A DNA stretch of 42,260 nucleotides. Origin: Deltaproteobacteria bacterium (GTDB lineage Bacteria; Myxococcota_A; Polyangia; Polyangiales; JADJMO01). The translations under genes and the position numbers were made by a program. The number at the start of each line of letters is the position of its first letter. The first letter of the stretch is position 1. The notes under the pieces were generated by a model. That model was not told the DNA's origin. It saw only the letters and a list, made by a program, of their open reading frames with translations, and searched no databases. Positions 15,160 through 22,599 of this stretch are shown piece by piece. The stretch lies in contig JALHOE010000061.1 in NCBI GenBank assembly GCA_022843175.1, forward strand, positions 1 to 42,260. Direction: 5' to 3'.

Positions 15160-16152
15160 CTAGGGGTGGCGGGAGAGAAACGCCGCGGCTCCCGCCTCGT
15201 CGAGCGCGCCGATGTGCCGCTCGCCGTCGAGATCGATCGTCGGGAGCCCCGGCACCTTCGTCGCCGTGGCGAGGGCCTTGTCGTCGTCGATCCGCTTCTT
15301 GGCGCGGCCGCTCTTGGTGCACTCGTCGAATTTGGCGAGGTCGAGGCCGACGGTGGTCGCGACCTTGCGGCAGAAGTCCGGGGTGGGCTCGACCTCGCTC
15401 GTCATCACCGCGTCGACGAACGCCTCCTCCTTCTCCTGCTCACCGGCGCAGCACGCGGCCACCGCGGCCGGCTCGGCGTGCTCGTGCATGGCGAGCGGGA
15501 CGTGACGTCGCTCGATGACGACGTCTGGCCGGGCCGCGAGCGCCTTCTTGAGCGCGACGTGGGTCATGCGACAGTAGGGGCACTCGAGGTCGACGAACTC
15601 GCGCAGCACGATCTTTCCCTCGCGCTTGGGGAGCGCCGCGATCGGCTCGCCGGACACGACCCTCGGCTGCGACAGCGCGAGGACGAGCGGGGTGGCGACC
15701 GCGGCGACGCCCGCGAGCGACGCGATGCCCGGGCGGAGCCAACGCCGCTCGTGCGCGCGCTCGAAGAGGAGCGCTCCGCCGCCGACGATCGACGCGATAT
15801 CGATGGCCACGCAGAACGGACACCACGCGTGGATCACGAACGCTTGGAGCGCGAGCAGGTGGAAGCCCTCGACGATGAAGGCGAAGCCGAGCAGACGGCC
15901 GACTCGGCGCGCGACCTCGCCCCTGGCGATGACCACGAAGAGGAGGACGGCGAACGCGACGACGCCGATGAGCGAGCGCGGCACGCCGAGGAGGGTGCTG
16001 TAGGCGCTGTGCGCGACCCGGTCGCAGCCGCCGCCCGCGCCGCAGAACCCGCGGCGCACGATGTAGGGCGCGAGGAGCGCGGCGCTCGCCGCGAGGCCGA
16101 CCAGGGCCGAGCCCGCGGCGACCAGACGAGAGGGTTGAATCCGCTCGGCCAT
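15160..16152 (-). CDS. VKOR-DsbA fusion (membrane disulfide-generating protein)
   Basis: Regenerates and transfers disulfide bonds. The VKOR half takes electrons to quinone and the DsbA half oxidises exported proteins. About 330 residues from ATG at 16152. An in-frame ATG at 16185 is possible but would leave 21 bp to the divergent gene. The first half has four hydrophobic helices, the loop pair FCGAGGGC (Cys37/Cys43) and the CXXC active site WCPFC (Cys111/Cys114). The second half is a thioredoxin fold with CPYC (Cys191/Cys194) in DLECPYCR and cis-Pro VPGLPTI. All redox cysteines are present. Such fusions replace the separate DsbA/DsbB pair in some bacteria. It lies directly downstream of the Cys-rich cytochrome cluster, on the opposite strand. 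Confidence 0.93.
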   Translation of the reverse strand: MAERIQPSRLVAAGSALVGLAASAALLAPYIVRRGFCGAGGGCDRVAHSAYSTLLGVPRSLIGVVAFAVLLFVVIARGEVARRVGRLLGFAFIVEGFHLLALQAFVIHAWCPFCVAIDIASIVGGGALLFERAHERRWLRPGIASLAGVAAVATPLVLALSQPRVVSGEPIAALPKREGKIVLREFVDLECPYCRMTHVALKKALAARPDVVIERRHVPLAMHEHAEPAAVAACCAGEQEKEEAFVDAVMTSEVEPTPDFCRKVATTVGLDLAKFDECTKSGRAKKRIDDDKALATATKVPGLPTIDLDGERHIGALDEAGAAAFLSRHP

Positions 16153-16206
16153 CGGGGCGTCCAACACGTTGCTGCGGGCTGCCATTCCCGCGGTACTCTA
16201 ACCCCA

Positions 16207-16545
16207 ATGCGTGCACGTCTGCTCACGGTCGCGCTCGTTTTGTCCGCTGGCACCGCCGCGGCAGACGAGAACCTCGCGCCCAAGGATGTGCTCACGGTGA
16301 TGTCCCGCCGGCGCATCGAAATCCGCAAGGCGTGCTGGGAGGACAGCAAGGAGAAGGCCGACGTCTCGGTGAAGGTCGACTTCGTCGTCGCCCAGACCGG
16401 CGTCGTGACCGACGCCAAAGCGTCCGACGCGTCGGGGCCCGCCTCGATCGTCGCGTGCATCGTGGCCGAGGTGAAGAAGACGACGTTCCTCAGCAGCGAG
16501 AAGGGCGGCAAGTTTCGCTGGCCCTTCATCTTCAAGGGCCCGTAG
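16207..16545 (+). CDS. Small exported AgmX/PglI C-terminal-like protein
   Basis: 112 residues, ATG at 16207. Signal peptide MRARLLTVALVLSAGTAAA with likely cleavage after AAA. The rest fits the AgmX/PglI C-terminal domain, a TonB-C-like fold: VMSRRRIEIRKACWED, a VKVDFVVAQTGVVTDA strand pair, SIVACIVAEV and the closing RWPFIFKGP. The two cysteines sit at the usual disulfide positions of this family. The domain usually ends larger gliding-related (AgmX) or membrane proteins. Here it stands alone with a signal peptide. It is divergent from the VKOR-DsbA gene, with at most 54 bp between, so the promoters overlap. Function in this stand-alone form is unknown. Confidence 0.83.
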   Translation: MRARLLTVALVLSAGTAAADENLAPKDVLTVMSRRRIEIRKACWEDSKEKADVSVKVDFVVAQTGVVTDAKASDASGPASIVACIVAEVKKTTFLSSEKGGKFRWPFIFKGP

Positions 16546-16550
16546 CCGCC

Positions 16551-16734
16551 GCTGTTCGCCCCCCGAATAGGCGCGCGCGTAAGCGAGCGCCTGAACCCGA
16601 AAGCGCGTTCACTCCGTCCTTCGTGATCGCAGCCGCAGGCACCGTACGCTGTTCGCCCCCCGAATAGGCGCGCGCGTAAGCGAGCGCCTGAACCCCGAAA
16701 GCGCGTTCACTCCGTCCTTCGTGATCGCAGCCGC
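16551..16734. repeat. Two-copy 97-bp tandem direct repeat
   Basis: Copy 1 (16551-16636) and copy 2 (16648-16734) are identical except for one extra C in copy 2, and an 11-bp spacer gives a period of 97. Each begins GCTGTTCGCCCCCCGAATAG and contains an imperfect palindrome GGCGCGCGCG-TAAGCGAGCGCC. The palindrome shares the 13-mer GCGTAAGCGAGCG with the REP arm at 10661-10690. No open frame uses it. It marks the left edge of a 4.4-kb zone rich in gene fragments. The 16546-17186 stretch otherwise holds only the remnant listed below. Confidence 0.9.
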
Positions 16735-16975
16735 GGTCGTGTGCGACCTCTCCGGACCGGCGCCGCTCCGGATCTACACGCCTCGTGCTCCACCGCCGCT
16801 AAGTCCCCCTCGGCTCCCTCGATCTTACGCGTCTCTACACCTCCGCGACGCCTCGCCTCCCGCTCGCAGAGCCTCGCTACGGCGTCCGGAGAGCTCGCAC
16901 ACGCCCGCGTCCGCTGTGCAGCGAGAGTGCTCCGTTCCTGGTGCGCTCGGCGCGTGGAACGGTGTTCGGGATTGA

Positions 16976-17128
16976 TGGGTCGCGTGGATCGAAGCGATCG
17001 ATACCAAGACGGTGGACTGGAAGCAGGCGTACGACCAGTACAACCCTCTTTGGCAGACGTCTGGCTCTCGGCCGGCGCCGGGGAGTGTGACGATGTCGCT
17101 GCGCCTTGAGCATCACGAGCCCGATTAG
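16976..17128 (+). pseudogene. Possible C-terminal remnant of an unknown protein
   Basis: Short open stretch after a stop at 16973, ending in TAG at 17126. It has no start codon or upstream signal. The translation (WIEAIDTKTVDWKQAYDQ...) has a mixed, protein-like composition unlike the Arg-rich shadow frames around it. The family is not recognised. It could be the tail of a gene whose front was lost at the repeat. Flanking 16735-16975 and 17129-17186 show nothing I can support. Confidence 0.3.
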
Positions 17129-17186
17129 CCAGAGCGCACCGCGCTCCGAAGCACCGTTGGCGATTGGCGAGGCGCCACCCGCATCG

Positions 17187-17447
17187 TCACGGCGCCTTCG
17201 CCGTGGCCACCGGCTTGGACGTGCTCGGCCTACGACGCGCAGGCCATGCGTCGGGATCGCTGATGCACTCCTTCCCACTCGAGTTGCTGCGACAGCACAT
17301 GCAAAATCCGCCCGGCTGGGTCTCCTCGGTGCCGCCCTTGGCCCGACACCGATTGAGCCAATCGTCGCAGCCCATGGGGTTGCCGCAGAGCGCGCCCTCG
17401 TCCTCGGACGTCGGCCCTTTGTCACCCTCCCGACGCTTGCGGAGCAT
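17187..17447 (-). pseudogene. Cys-rich protein fragment, probably missing its 5' part
   Basis: 86-codon frame with strong third-position GC bias and seven cysteines spaced like a secreted disulfide-rich domain (CGNPMGCDDWLNRC, GGFCMCC, KECISDPDAW). It ends in a basic KPVATAKAP tail. The only ATG (17447) is followed by a hydrophilic stretch with no signal peptide, and upstream sequence belongs to a plus-strand coding stretch. A truncated gene is therefore more likely than a complete one. No family recognised. A small intact intracellular Cys-rich protein is the alternative. Confidence 0.4.
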
Positions 17448-17715
17448 GGGTTGGATCCTGACCGGCGCCGGCGGATTGCTCCTCGGCGTCTCGGCTTGGT
17501 CGCAGATCGTGTCGCCCGATGTGACGTTCTTCTCGTCGTTCTACGGGATCATCGGATCTGTTTACGTCATCGCCGGTCTCGCGGTCGTCTCTACGCCTGG
17601 GTACTACGAGCGGGGCTTCCAGATCTATCAACGCTCGCTCGGTCTCGCGCTCGTGCCTATCCCAAGAGGCGCGCTCGGAGCGCTGACGCTCACGCTCCAA
17701 GCCGCCGGGCGGAGC
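17446..17715 (+). pseudogene. Membrane-protein fragment, no own stop
   Basis: About 90 codons with coding-like third positions, giving two hydrophobic helices (MGWILTGAGGLLLGVSAW and FFSSFYGIIGSVYVIAGLAV). The frame then continues for 540 bp, but only as an Arg/Ser-rich antisense shadow of the Tat-exported protein gene, so the real coding part seems to end near 17715 without a stop. The ATG at 17446 sits back to back with the minus-strand ATG at 17447, leaving no room for promoters. It looks like a gene piece joined head-to-head with the Cys-rich fragment. Confidence 0.4.
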
Positions 17716-17720
17716 TACCG

Positions 17721-18782
17721 TCATGCCGCGAGACGAGCCGCGGCGCGTGCGTCGACCCGCGCGTCGCCGACCTGTTGCAGGCGCAGCGCAAGGGAGCTCT
17801 CGAGGTGCACACGACGCTCACCCGATGCCGTCTGCGTCTCCAGTGCCAGGAGACGCGCCAGCATCCACCGGCGGAGCGCGAAATCGGCGCCGGCCGGAGT
17901 GACACGGCGCTCGAGGGCAGCGCGATTTAGGAGCACCGACGCGGCCACTCGCGGAATATCGGCTCCCACCTCTTCATCAAGCATCGGTGCAATCCATGGC
18001 GGCGCAGCTGCGAATCGAAATCGGTCAGCCTTTGGGTCCATAGACGGCACCCAGTCAGCCTCTGCCAGGAATGGCTGGTCGAGGGCGTCAGAGATGTCTC
18101 GGCCGTATGGCGTGCCCGAGCCGAGCGTGGCCTTGGCGTGCGCTATGGCGACGGCCAGCGCGCGATCGCGCGCGGGCGACGATGCGCTGAGCCGAGCCAC
18201 GCCGAGCACAGCCAGCGCACGGGAGAGGCCGGAACGAGCGTTCGCGACGACCTTGTAATGATCACGCGCACGACCTTGAGCTCCGGCGCGCTCGCACGCG
18301 AGCGCCGCGTGCCCCGGCAAGCCCGCGCGGTCGAACACCAGGGCGGCAGCGATCGCCTCCCCCGCTGCGAGGCGAGTCCATGCGGCGTCGAAAGGATCTC
18401 GCGGTTCGGTGTGGTCGCCGAGATACCAATCGATCGTCGTGCCGGCGCGGTCTCGTCCGGTACGCGAGCACACCACGCGAAGCGCGCCCAGAGCTTCGCG
18501 GTAGGCACCCGCGGGTGCATCGACGAGTGACGCTGCCGTCAACGTCCAATCGAAAGCGGCGTCCATTGCCCCATCGTGCAGCGCCGCGAGCCCGTACTTC
18601 CTGAGCACGGCGAGCTCACCCCCGGTGGCGAACGCCTCGCCGAGCCAGGTCATCCCCGTCACATGCGTCGCAGAACCAACGGGAGCAGTCGCGAGGCCGA
18701 AGCCGCGATACGTCACGGCGACGAGGCCGAGCGTCGCCGACATCTGGTGGATGAAGTCCCGCCGTGTCGCTCCGCGCTCCAC
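17721..18782 (-). CDS. Tat-exported protein of unknown function
   Basis: 353 residues from ATG at 18782. The N-terminus MERGATRRDFIHQMSATLGL has the twin-arginine motif TRRDFI followed by a moderately hydrophobic stretch, so export folded through the Tat system is likely. The rest is Ala-rich and helical (for example ACERAGAQGRARDHYKVVANARSGLSRALA) with a TPR-like feel, but no domain is recognised. The two cysteines are not arranged as a cofactor site. The reading frame is intact and the codon bias normal, so this gene is probably alive although fragments lie on both sides. The divergent fragment at 18895-19071 starts about 110 bp from its start codon. Confidence 0.72.
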   Translation of the reverse strand: MERGATRRDFIHQMSATLGLVAVTYRGFGLATAPVGSATHVTGMTWLGEAFATGGELAVLRKYGLAALHDGAMDAAFDWTLTAASLVDAPAGAYREALGALRVVCSRTGRDRAGTTIDWYLGDHTEPRDPFDAAWTRLAAGEAIAAALVFDRAGLPGHAALACERAGAQGRARDHYKVVANARSGLSRALAVLGVARLSASSPARDRALAVAIAHAKATLGSGTPYGRDISDALDQPFLAEADWVPSMDPKADRFRFAAAPPWIAPMLDEEVGADIPRVAASVLLNRAALERRVTPAGADFALRRWMLARLLALETQTASGERRVHLESSLALRLQQVGDARVDARAAARLAA

Positions 18783-18894
18783 ATTTCGAGTCTATCGCGC
18801 GCGTCCCCCGGCGCCAGCCTGCGCGGCCGGATCGACCACGAGGCGCTCGACGTCCGCGGCGGCGATCTGCGCGAAAACGTCGTATCGAGAGATC

Positions 18895-19071
18895 ACCCGC
18901 GCTGAGCTCACGCGATCTCGCGGGCTCGCCGAGGTACTACGCGCGAGCGGCGTCCGGTTCGTCGCCATCCCCGGCGGCGACTTCGAGATGGGGATGCGCC
19001 GAACGCGAAGCCCCTGCTCACCGATCGCCGAGCACAGAGACGTCGGGGCGCTGCGCTCCCTCCGGAGGTGA
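18895..19071 (+). pseudogene. N-terminal remnant of an FGE-sulfatase (SUMF1-like) domain protein
   Basis: The frame gives ITRAELTRSRGLAEVLRASG followed by VRFVAIPGGDFEMG (18952-18990), the signature that opens formylglycine-generating-enzyme/sulfatase-modifying-factor domains. After GM the frame loses similarity, while the next frame reads AEREAPAHRS, like the usual E-x-P-x-H segment, so a frameshift is likely there. No start codon lies in frame just upstream, and a plausible upstream piece (ENVVSR) is again in another frame. Nothing of the remaining about 200 residues of the domain is found. The minus-strand SDR gene occupies that space. Clearly broken. Confidence 0.62.
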
Positions 19072-20514
19072 GGATCGGGGACGGGCCCCTATGTCAGCCG
19101 GTCCCCCGGGAACCCCTCGACCTCCCTCCGACCGGCCGAGGTGGCGTCCGAAGGCCCGCATCACGGCGAGGTGGAAGCGGGCCTGGGTCGTCGCGTAGAC
19201 CAGCCACGGCAGCCGCGGCACGAAGTCGTGGATCGCGGCGATGACGAACGGGGCGTGGGGGACGCTGCGGAACTCGAGTCGGCCACGCTCGGCACGCATG
19301 TCGGCGAGGACGCCGCCGCGCACGTAGAAGAGCGCGCGATCGGCGCTGCTCCGCTCCGGCGCGTAGGCGAGCACGAGCAGCGTGACGCCGAACAGCGTGA
19401 AGCGACAGACCTGGTCGTCCGCCACGTGCACGCCGAGCGCGAAGGGCAGGAGACGCGGTAGCCAGCGGAGGTACTCGTCCGCGACCCAGCGCGCGTCGCG
19501 CCCCTCGGGCAGCGGCAGGCGCTGCACCGAGCGAACGTCGCGCTGGGTCCGCGCGCGTCCCTCGCGCCGGTCCGGGGGCGGCGCGATCTCGAGCGCCGCG
19601 TCGAGGCTCTCGTCGAACGAGCGGCCGGGGATGCCGGCCGCGTCCTGCAGGCGGCGATCGCCCGCGACCATCTCGTGCGTGAGGCTCTCGACCAGCGGTG
19701 CGACCAGGCTCTTGGGCGCGCCGGTGACGAGCGACACCCAGAGCCGCGAGAGCCCCGGCGTGAAGAAGGGGACCGCGTAGAGGCGGGGGTGGCGACCGAG
19801 CTTGGCCGCCAGGCGCTCGATCATCACGCGGTAGGTGAGGACCTCGGGCCCGCCGACGTCGAACGACTGCCCGAAGGTCTCCGGACGCCCCACGCAGTGG
19901 ACGAGCAACGCCACGACGTCGGCGAGGTCGATCGGCTGGGTGCGCGTCTCGGTCCACGCGGGCGTGAGCATCACGGGCAGACGCTCGACCAGGCGGCGCA
20001 GCATGAGGAACGACGAGCCCGCGGGCCCGACCACGAGCCCCGCGCGCAGCGCCGTCACCGGCGTTCCGTGTGCGCCGAGGACCCGCTCCACCTCGAGCCG
20101 GCTCTCGAGGTGACGGGAGAGCGGGCGCGCGCCGTCCGGCGCTCGGGAGGGCACGAGGCCCCCGAGGTAGAGGATCTGTCGAACGCCGTTGCGGGACGCC
20201 GCGCGCGCGAAGTTGTCCGCGGCGATGAGGTCGAAGTCCGCGAAGTCGCCCTGCGTGAGCGCGGCCGAGGGCATCATCGAGTGCACGAGGTAGACGGCGA
20301 CGTCGACGCCGACGAGCGCGCGCTCGGCGTCCGCGAGGGAGAACAGATCGCACTTGCGCCACTCGTCCACCGGCGAGCCGGCACCCGAGCCGCGCCCGAT
20401 CCCCACGACGCGACCGACCCCGGCATGTTCGCGCAGGGCACGCGCCAGCGGCTCGCCGACGAAGCCCGTGACCCCGGCGATCGCCACCGTGGATCGAACG
20501 CTCTCTTCGGGCAT
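19018..20514 (-). CDS. Atypical SDR / NAD(P)-binding epimerase-like protein with C-terminal extension
   Basis: 498 residues from ATG at 20514 (a GTG at 20538 would add eight). The Rossmann motif VAIAGVTGFVGEPLARAL is at the N-terminus. Strand and loop features of extended/atypical SDRs follow (VAVYLVHSMM, ILYLGGLVP, LRAGLVVGPAGSS). The usual YxxxK pair is replaced by HLESR, so a normal dehydrogenase mechanism is doubtful. NmrA-like or lipid/sugar-epimerase-like roles are possible. Residues about 340-475 form a separate hydrophobic C-terminal region (FTLFGVTLLVLAYA, RLPWLVYATTQARFHLAVM) of unknown role. The last about 25 residues overlap the broken FGE fragment and may be run-through from the rearrangement. 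Confidence 0.85.
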   Translation of the reverse strand: MPEESVRSTVAIAGVTGFVGEPLARALREHAGVGRVVGIGRGSGAGSPVDEWRKCDLFSLADAERALVGVDVAVYLVHSMMPSAALTQGDFADFDLIAADNFARAASRNGVRQILYLGGLVPSRAPDGARPLSRHLESRLEVERVLGAHGTPVTALRAGLVVGPAGSSFLMLRRLVERLPVMLTPAWTETRTQPIDLADVVALLVHCVGRPETFGQSFDVGGPEVLTYRVMIERLAAKLGRHPRLYAVPFFTPGLSRLWVSLVTGAPKSLVAPLVESLTHEMVAGDRRLQDAAGIPGRSFDESLDAALEIAPPPDRREGRARTQRDVRSVQRLPLPEGRDARWVADEYLRWLPRLLPFALGVHVADDQVCRFTLFGVTLLVLAYAPERSSADRALFYVRGGVLADMRAERGRLEFRSVPHAPFVIAAIHDFVPRLPWLVYATTQARFHLAVMRAFGRHLGRSEGGRGVPGGPADIGARPRSSPPEGAQRPDVSVLGDR

Positions 20515-20665
20515 GCGGCCTTCGATGCGGGCGGGCACGAAGGGGTCTCACGCGGGTGGCTACTCTGCGAATCGACGATGTCGGCGGCGACGCGTTGCTC
20601 CTCCTTCGCGCGCGCGGTGACTCGCCCCGCCCGATGGCAGTCGTCGGCGTGAAGGAGGCTCTCCC

Positions 20666-21019
20666 ATGACGACTTCTGTGGCGGTCCACATCTTGGCGGC
20701 ATGCTGCGCCGCTCTGGCGATGAGCTGCGTGGCCAGCACCCATGATCCCGGCCCGGGACTCGACGAGACGTCCTCGCCGCTCGCGACGACGATTACGAGC
20801 TCGACAGCTCTCCCATCGCACTCACGCTCTTCGTCCCGTGCGCGAACGGAGGTGTTCAACACCCGCGCAGATCTCGCGAGCGGAAAGCTCCGTCGCGTGC
20901 TCCCAACCCACAGCGTTCCCGGCGGCGGGCTCTACGCGTTGTTCCCGAGCGCGCGGCACGTACCGCACAAGGTTCGCGTGTTCGTCGACTTCCTCGTCGA
21001 GCAGCTGCGCGCGCGCTGA
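20666..21019 (+). pseudogene. Lipoprotein N-terminus joined to a LysR regulator C-terminus (chimeric remnant)
   Basis: The continuous 117-codon frame starts with a lipoprotein signal (MTTSVAVHILAACCAALAMSC) and ends with ADLASGKLRRVLP...HKVRVFVDFLVEQL, which is the characteristic final strand-helix of LysR substrate-binding domains. These two parts do not belong together. In the neighbouring frame 20791-20856 reads YELDSSPIALTLFVPCANGG, which looks like the lipoprotein's own continuation, so a frameshift precedes the junction near 20857-20866. The gene is presumed dead. A new fusion protein made from the open frame cannot be excluded. Confidence 0.68.
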
Positions 21020-21030
21020 TCGCCCCGCCT

Positions 21031-21082
21031 CGAATTGCGACGCGTTGGACGTTGTCGACCGGTCGCAGTCGCGAATTGCGAC
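21031..21082 (+). promoter_or_regulatory. Direct repeat/dyad upstream of the DT-repeat lipoprotein gene
   Basis: CGAATTGCGAC occurs at 21031-21041 and 21072-21082, 41 bp apart, which is close to four helical turns. The second copy is also the right half of the dyad GTCGCGAATTGCGAC (21068-21082). The pair sits 78-129 bp before the ATG at 21160, a suitable place for an activator site. No regulator is assigned. Confidence 0.3.
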
Positions 21083-21159
21083 ACCAGCACTTTCGCACTG
21101 CGCGCGGTCTCCGTCTGTTATCGCTATCGCAGCGCGCATCGCGCGCGCGGGGGGGGACC

Positions 21160-22188
21160 ATGCGTATCGATCAATGGCTCACGAGCAGCGTCGTGCTCTT
21201 TGCAGTGGCGTGCACGGGCAGCGACGACGCGCCGACGCCGCCGGTTGAGGACTCCTCGGTCGCCGAAGCCGCGAGCGACACGCTCGCGCCCGACACAGCC
21301 GCCCCCGACACGGAGCTGCCCGATACGGTGGTGCTCGACACCGCGATGAGCGACACCGCGGTGGTCGAGACGAGCGACGCAGCCGATAGCGCTGTCGTCG
21401 ACGCCGCGGACACGAGCGTCCTCCCCGACACCTCCGTCACCGACACGTTCGTCGCGGACACGTTCGTCGCGGACACGTTCGTCGCCGACACCGCCGACAC
21501 CGCGATGCCCGACGCCGCGACCGACAGCGCCACGCTGAGCTGTGGCAGCGCGCCCTATCAGCTCTTCGATCCGCTCGCGGCGATGAAGGTTCTCCCCAAC
21601 ACCGCGGACGTGACCGTCACCGTCAACACTTGCCCGACGACCGCGGTGATCATCCCCAACGGGGTCAACCGCACGATGAGCGTCCAGCGCTCGACGCCCT
21701 TCTTCACGATCGCCACCCAGCCGGGCAGCCTCCCGCATTTGTCGATCGAGCAGAACGTGACGATCAGCGCCTTCGCGAAGCTCGCGCACCTCGTCACGAT
21801 GTACCCGACCACCGCCGCGCCGCCGCTCCTACCGACTTGGGATCCAACGAAGCACGCGCTGCTCCGGATGGTCGTGAACGCGAGCACGGGGGCCGGCGCG
21901 TGCAACGCGAAGGACGGCGTCACGTACGCCGTGCCCGGTCACACCGAGGCCGTCGTCACGTACACCGGCGGCGGCACCGCGACGGCGGGCGGCGGCGACG
22001 CGACGGCGTGGATCCGGCTCGATACGACCGGCACGCGAACGACGCCGGAGTACGTCACGGTCACCCAGACCAAGAGCGGCTGCAAAGTGGGGCTGACCTC
22101 CACCGACCGGTTGTTCCTCACCGGCCGGGCGCCGATCGCGATCGGTCACCTCACGATGGCGATGGGCGGCGAGGTCCAGAACCCGTAG
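21160..22188 (+). CDS. Lipoprotein with Asp-Thr repeat spacer, unknown function
   Basis: 342 residues from ATG at 21160, just after a G-rich tract usable as Shine-Dalgarno. Lipoprotein signal MRIDQWLTSSVVLFAVAC. Residues about 25-125 are an Asp/Thr/Val/Ala spacer with irregular DT units (APDTAAPDTELPDT) that include three perfect 15-nt copies encoding DTFVA at 21442-21486. The C-terminal about 215 residues are beta-rich (ADVTVTVNTC, GVTYAVPGHTEAVVTYTGGG) with a few cysteines and look like a secreted sandwich domain of unknown type. The spacer likely lifts that domain off the membrane. This lipoprotein style is typical for myxobacteria. Confidence 0.8.
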   Translation: MRIDQWLTSSVVLFAVACTGSDDAPTPPVEDSSVAEAASDTLAPDTAAPDTELPDTVVLDTAMSDTAVVETSDAADSAVVDAADTSVLPDTSVTDTFVADTFVADTFVADTADTAMPDAATDSATLSCGSAPYQLFDPLAAMKVLPNTADVTVTVNTCPTTAVIIPNGVNRTMSVQRSTPFFTIATQPGSLPHLSIEQNVTISAFAKLAHLVTMYPTTAAPPLLPTWDPTKHALLRMVVNASTGAGACNAKDGVTYAVPGHTEAVVTYTGGGTATAGGGDATAWIRLDTTGTRTTPEYVTVTQTKSGCKVGLTSTDRLFLTGRAPIAIGHLTMAMGGEVQNP

Positions 22189-22229
22189 CCGCGCTGGCGG
22201 AGCGCGGGGCTCCCCGGCATTCCGAGGGG

Positions 22230-22502
22230 GTGAGGGAGGAGCCGCCGCAGCCGCTCGAGCGCGCGTGGATCGATCCGCGGTTTCTCGCGGCGACGCTCTC
22301 GTGGCCCGCGGTGATCGCGTGCTCGCTCAGCGCGTTCGCCCTCGCCCGCGCGATGAACCTCCCCGCCGTTCGCGATCCGCTCGGGCTGGTGGGGACCACC
22401 GCGACGTGGGTTTGGGCGACGTATCCCGCGACCTACGTCCTCGCAGCCCCCCTCGATGCCGAAGTAGAGGCGAGGTCGAGCGTTCCGTCGTCACCGAGGT
22501 AG
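22230..22502 (+). CDS. Small membrane protein
   Basis: 90 residues from GTG at 22230, preceded by GAGGGG. Two hydrophobic segments (LAATLSWPAVIACSLSAFAL and GLVGTTATWVWATYPATYVL) are separated by a short polar loop, and the N-terminus is proline-rich (EEPPQPLERAWIDP). It lies 41 bp after the DT-repeat lipoprotein gene in the same direction. No family is recognised. The composition (Trp, Pro, hydrophobic) differs from the Arg-rich shadow frames, which is the main reason to call it. Confidence 0.5.
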   Translation: MREEPPQPLERAWIDPRFLAATLSWPAVIACSLSAFALARAMNLPAVRDPLGLVGTTATWVWATYPATYVLAAPLDAEVEARSSVPSSPR

Positions 22503-22599
22503 AGCTCGCTGGGAATCGCATGGGCATGCGACACCGCGGCGGCCGTGTCACGCGGCTGAACCCGCGACGCGCGCGCCGTCACGCGCCCGGGACACACAT

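Noticed and set aside
16551-16734. CRISPR array
   Set aside because: Only two units of about 86 bp with an 11-bp spacer, no short repeats with variable spacers and no cas genes.
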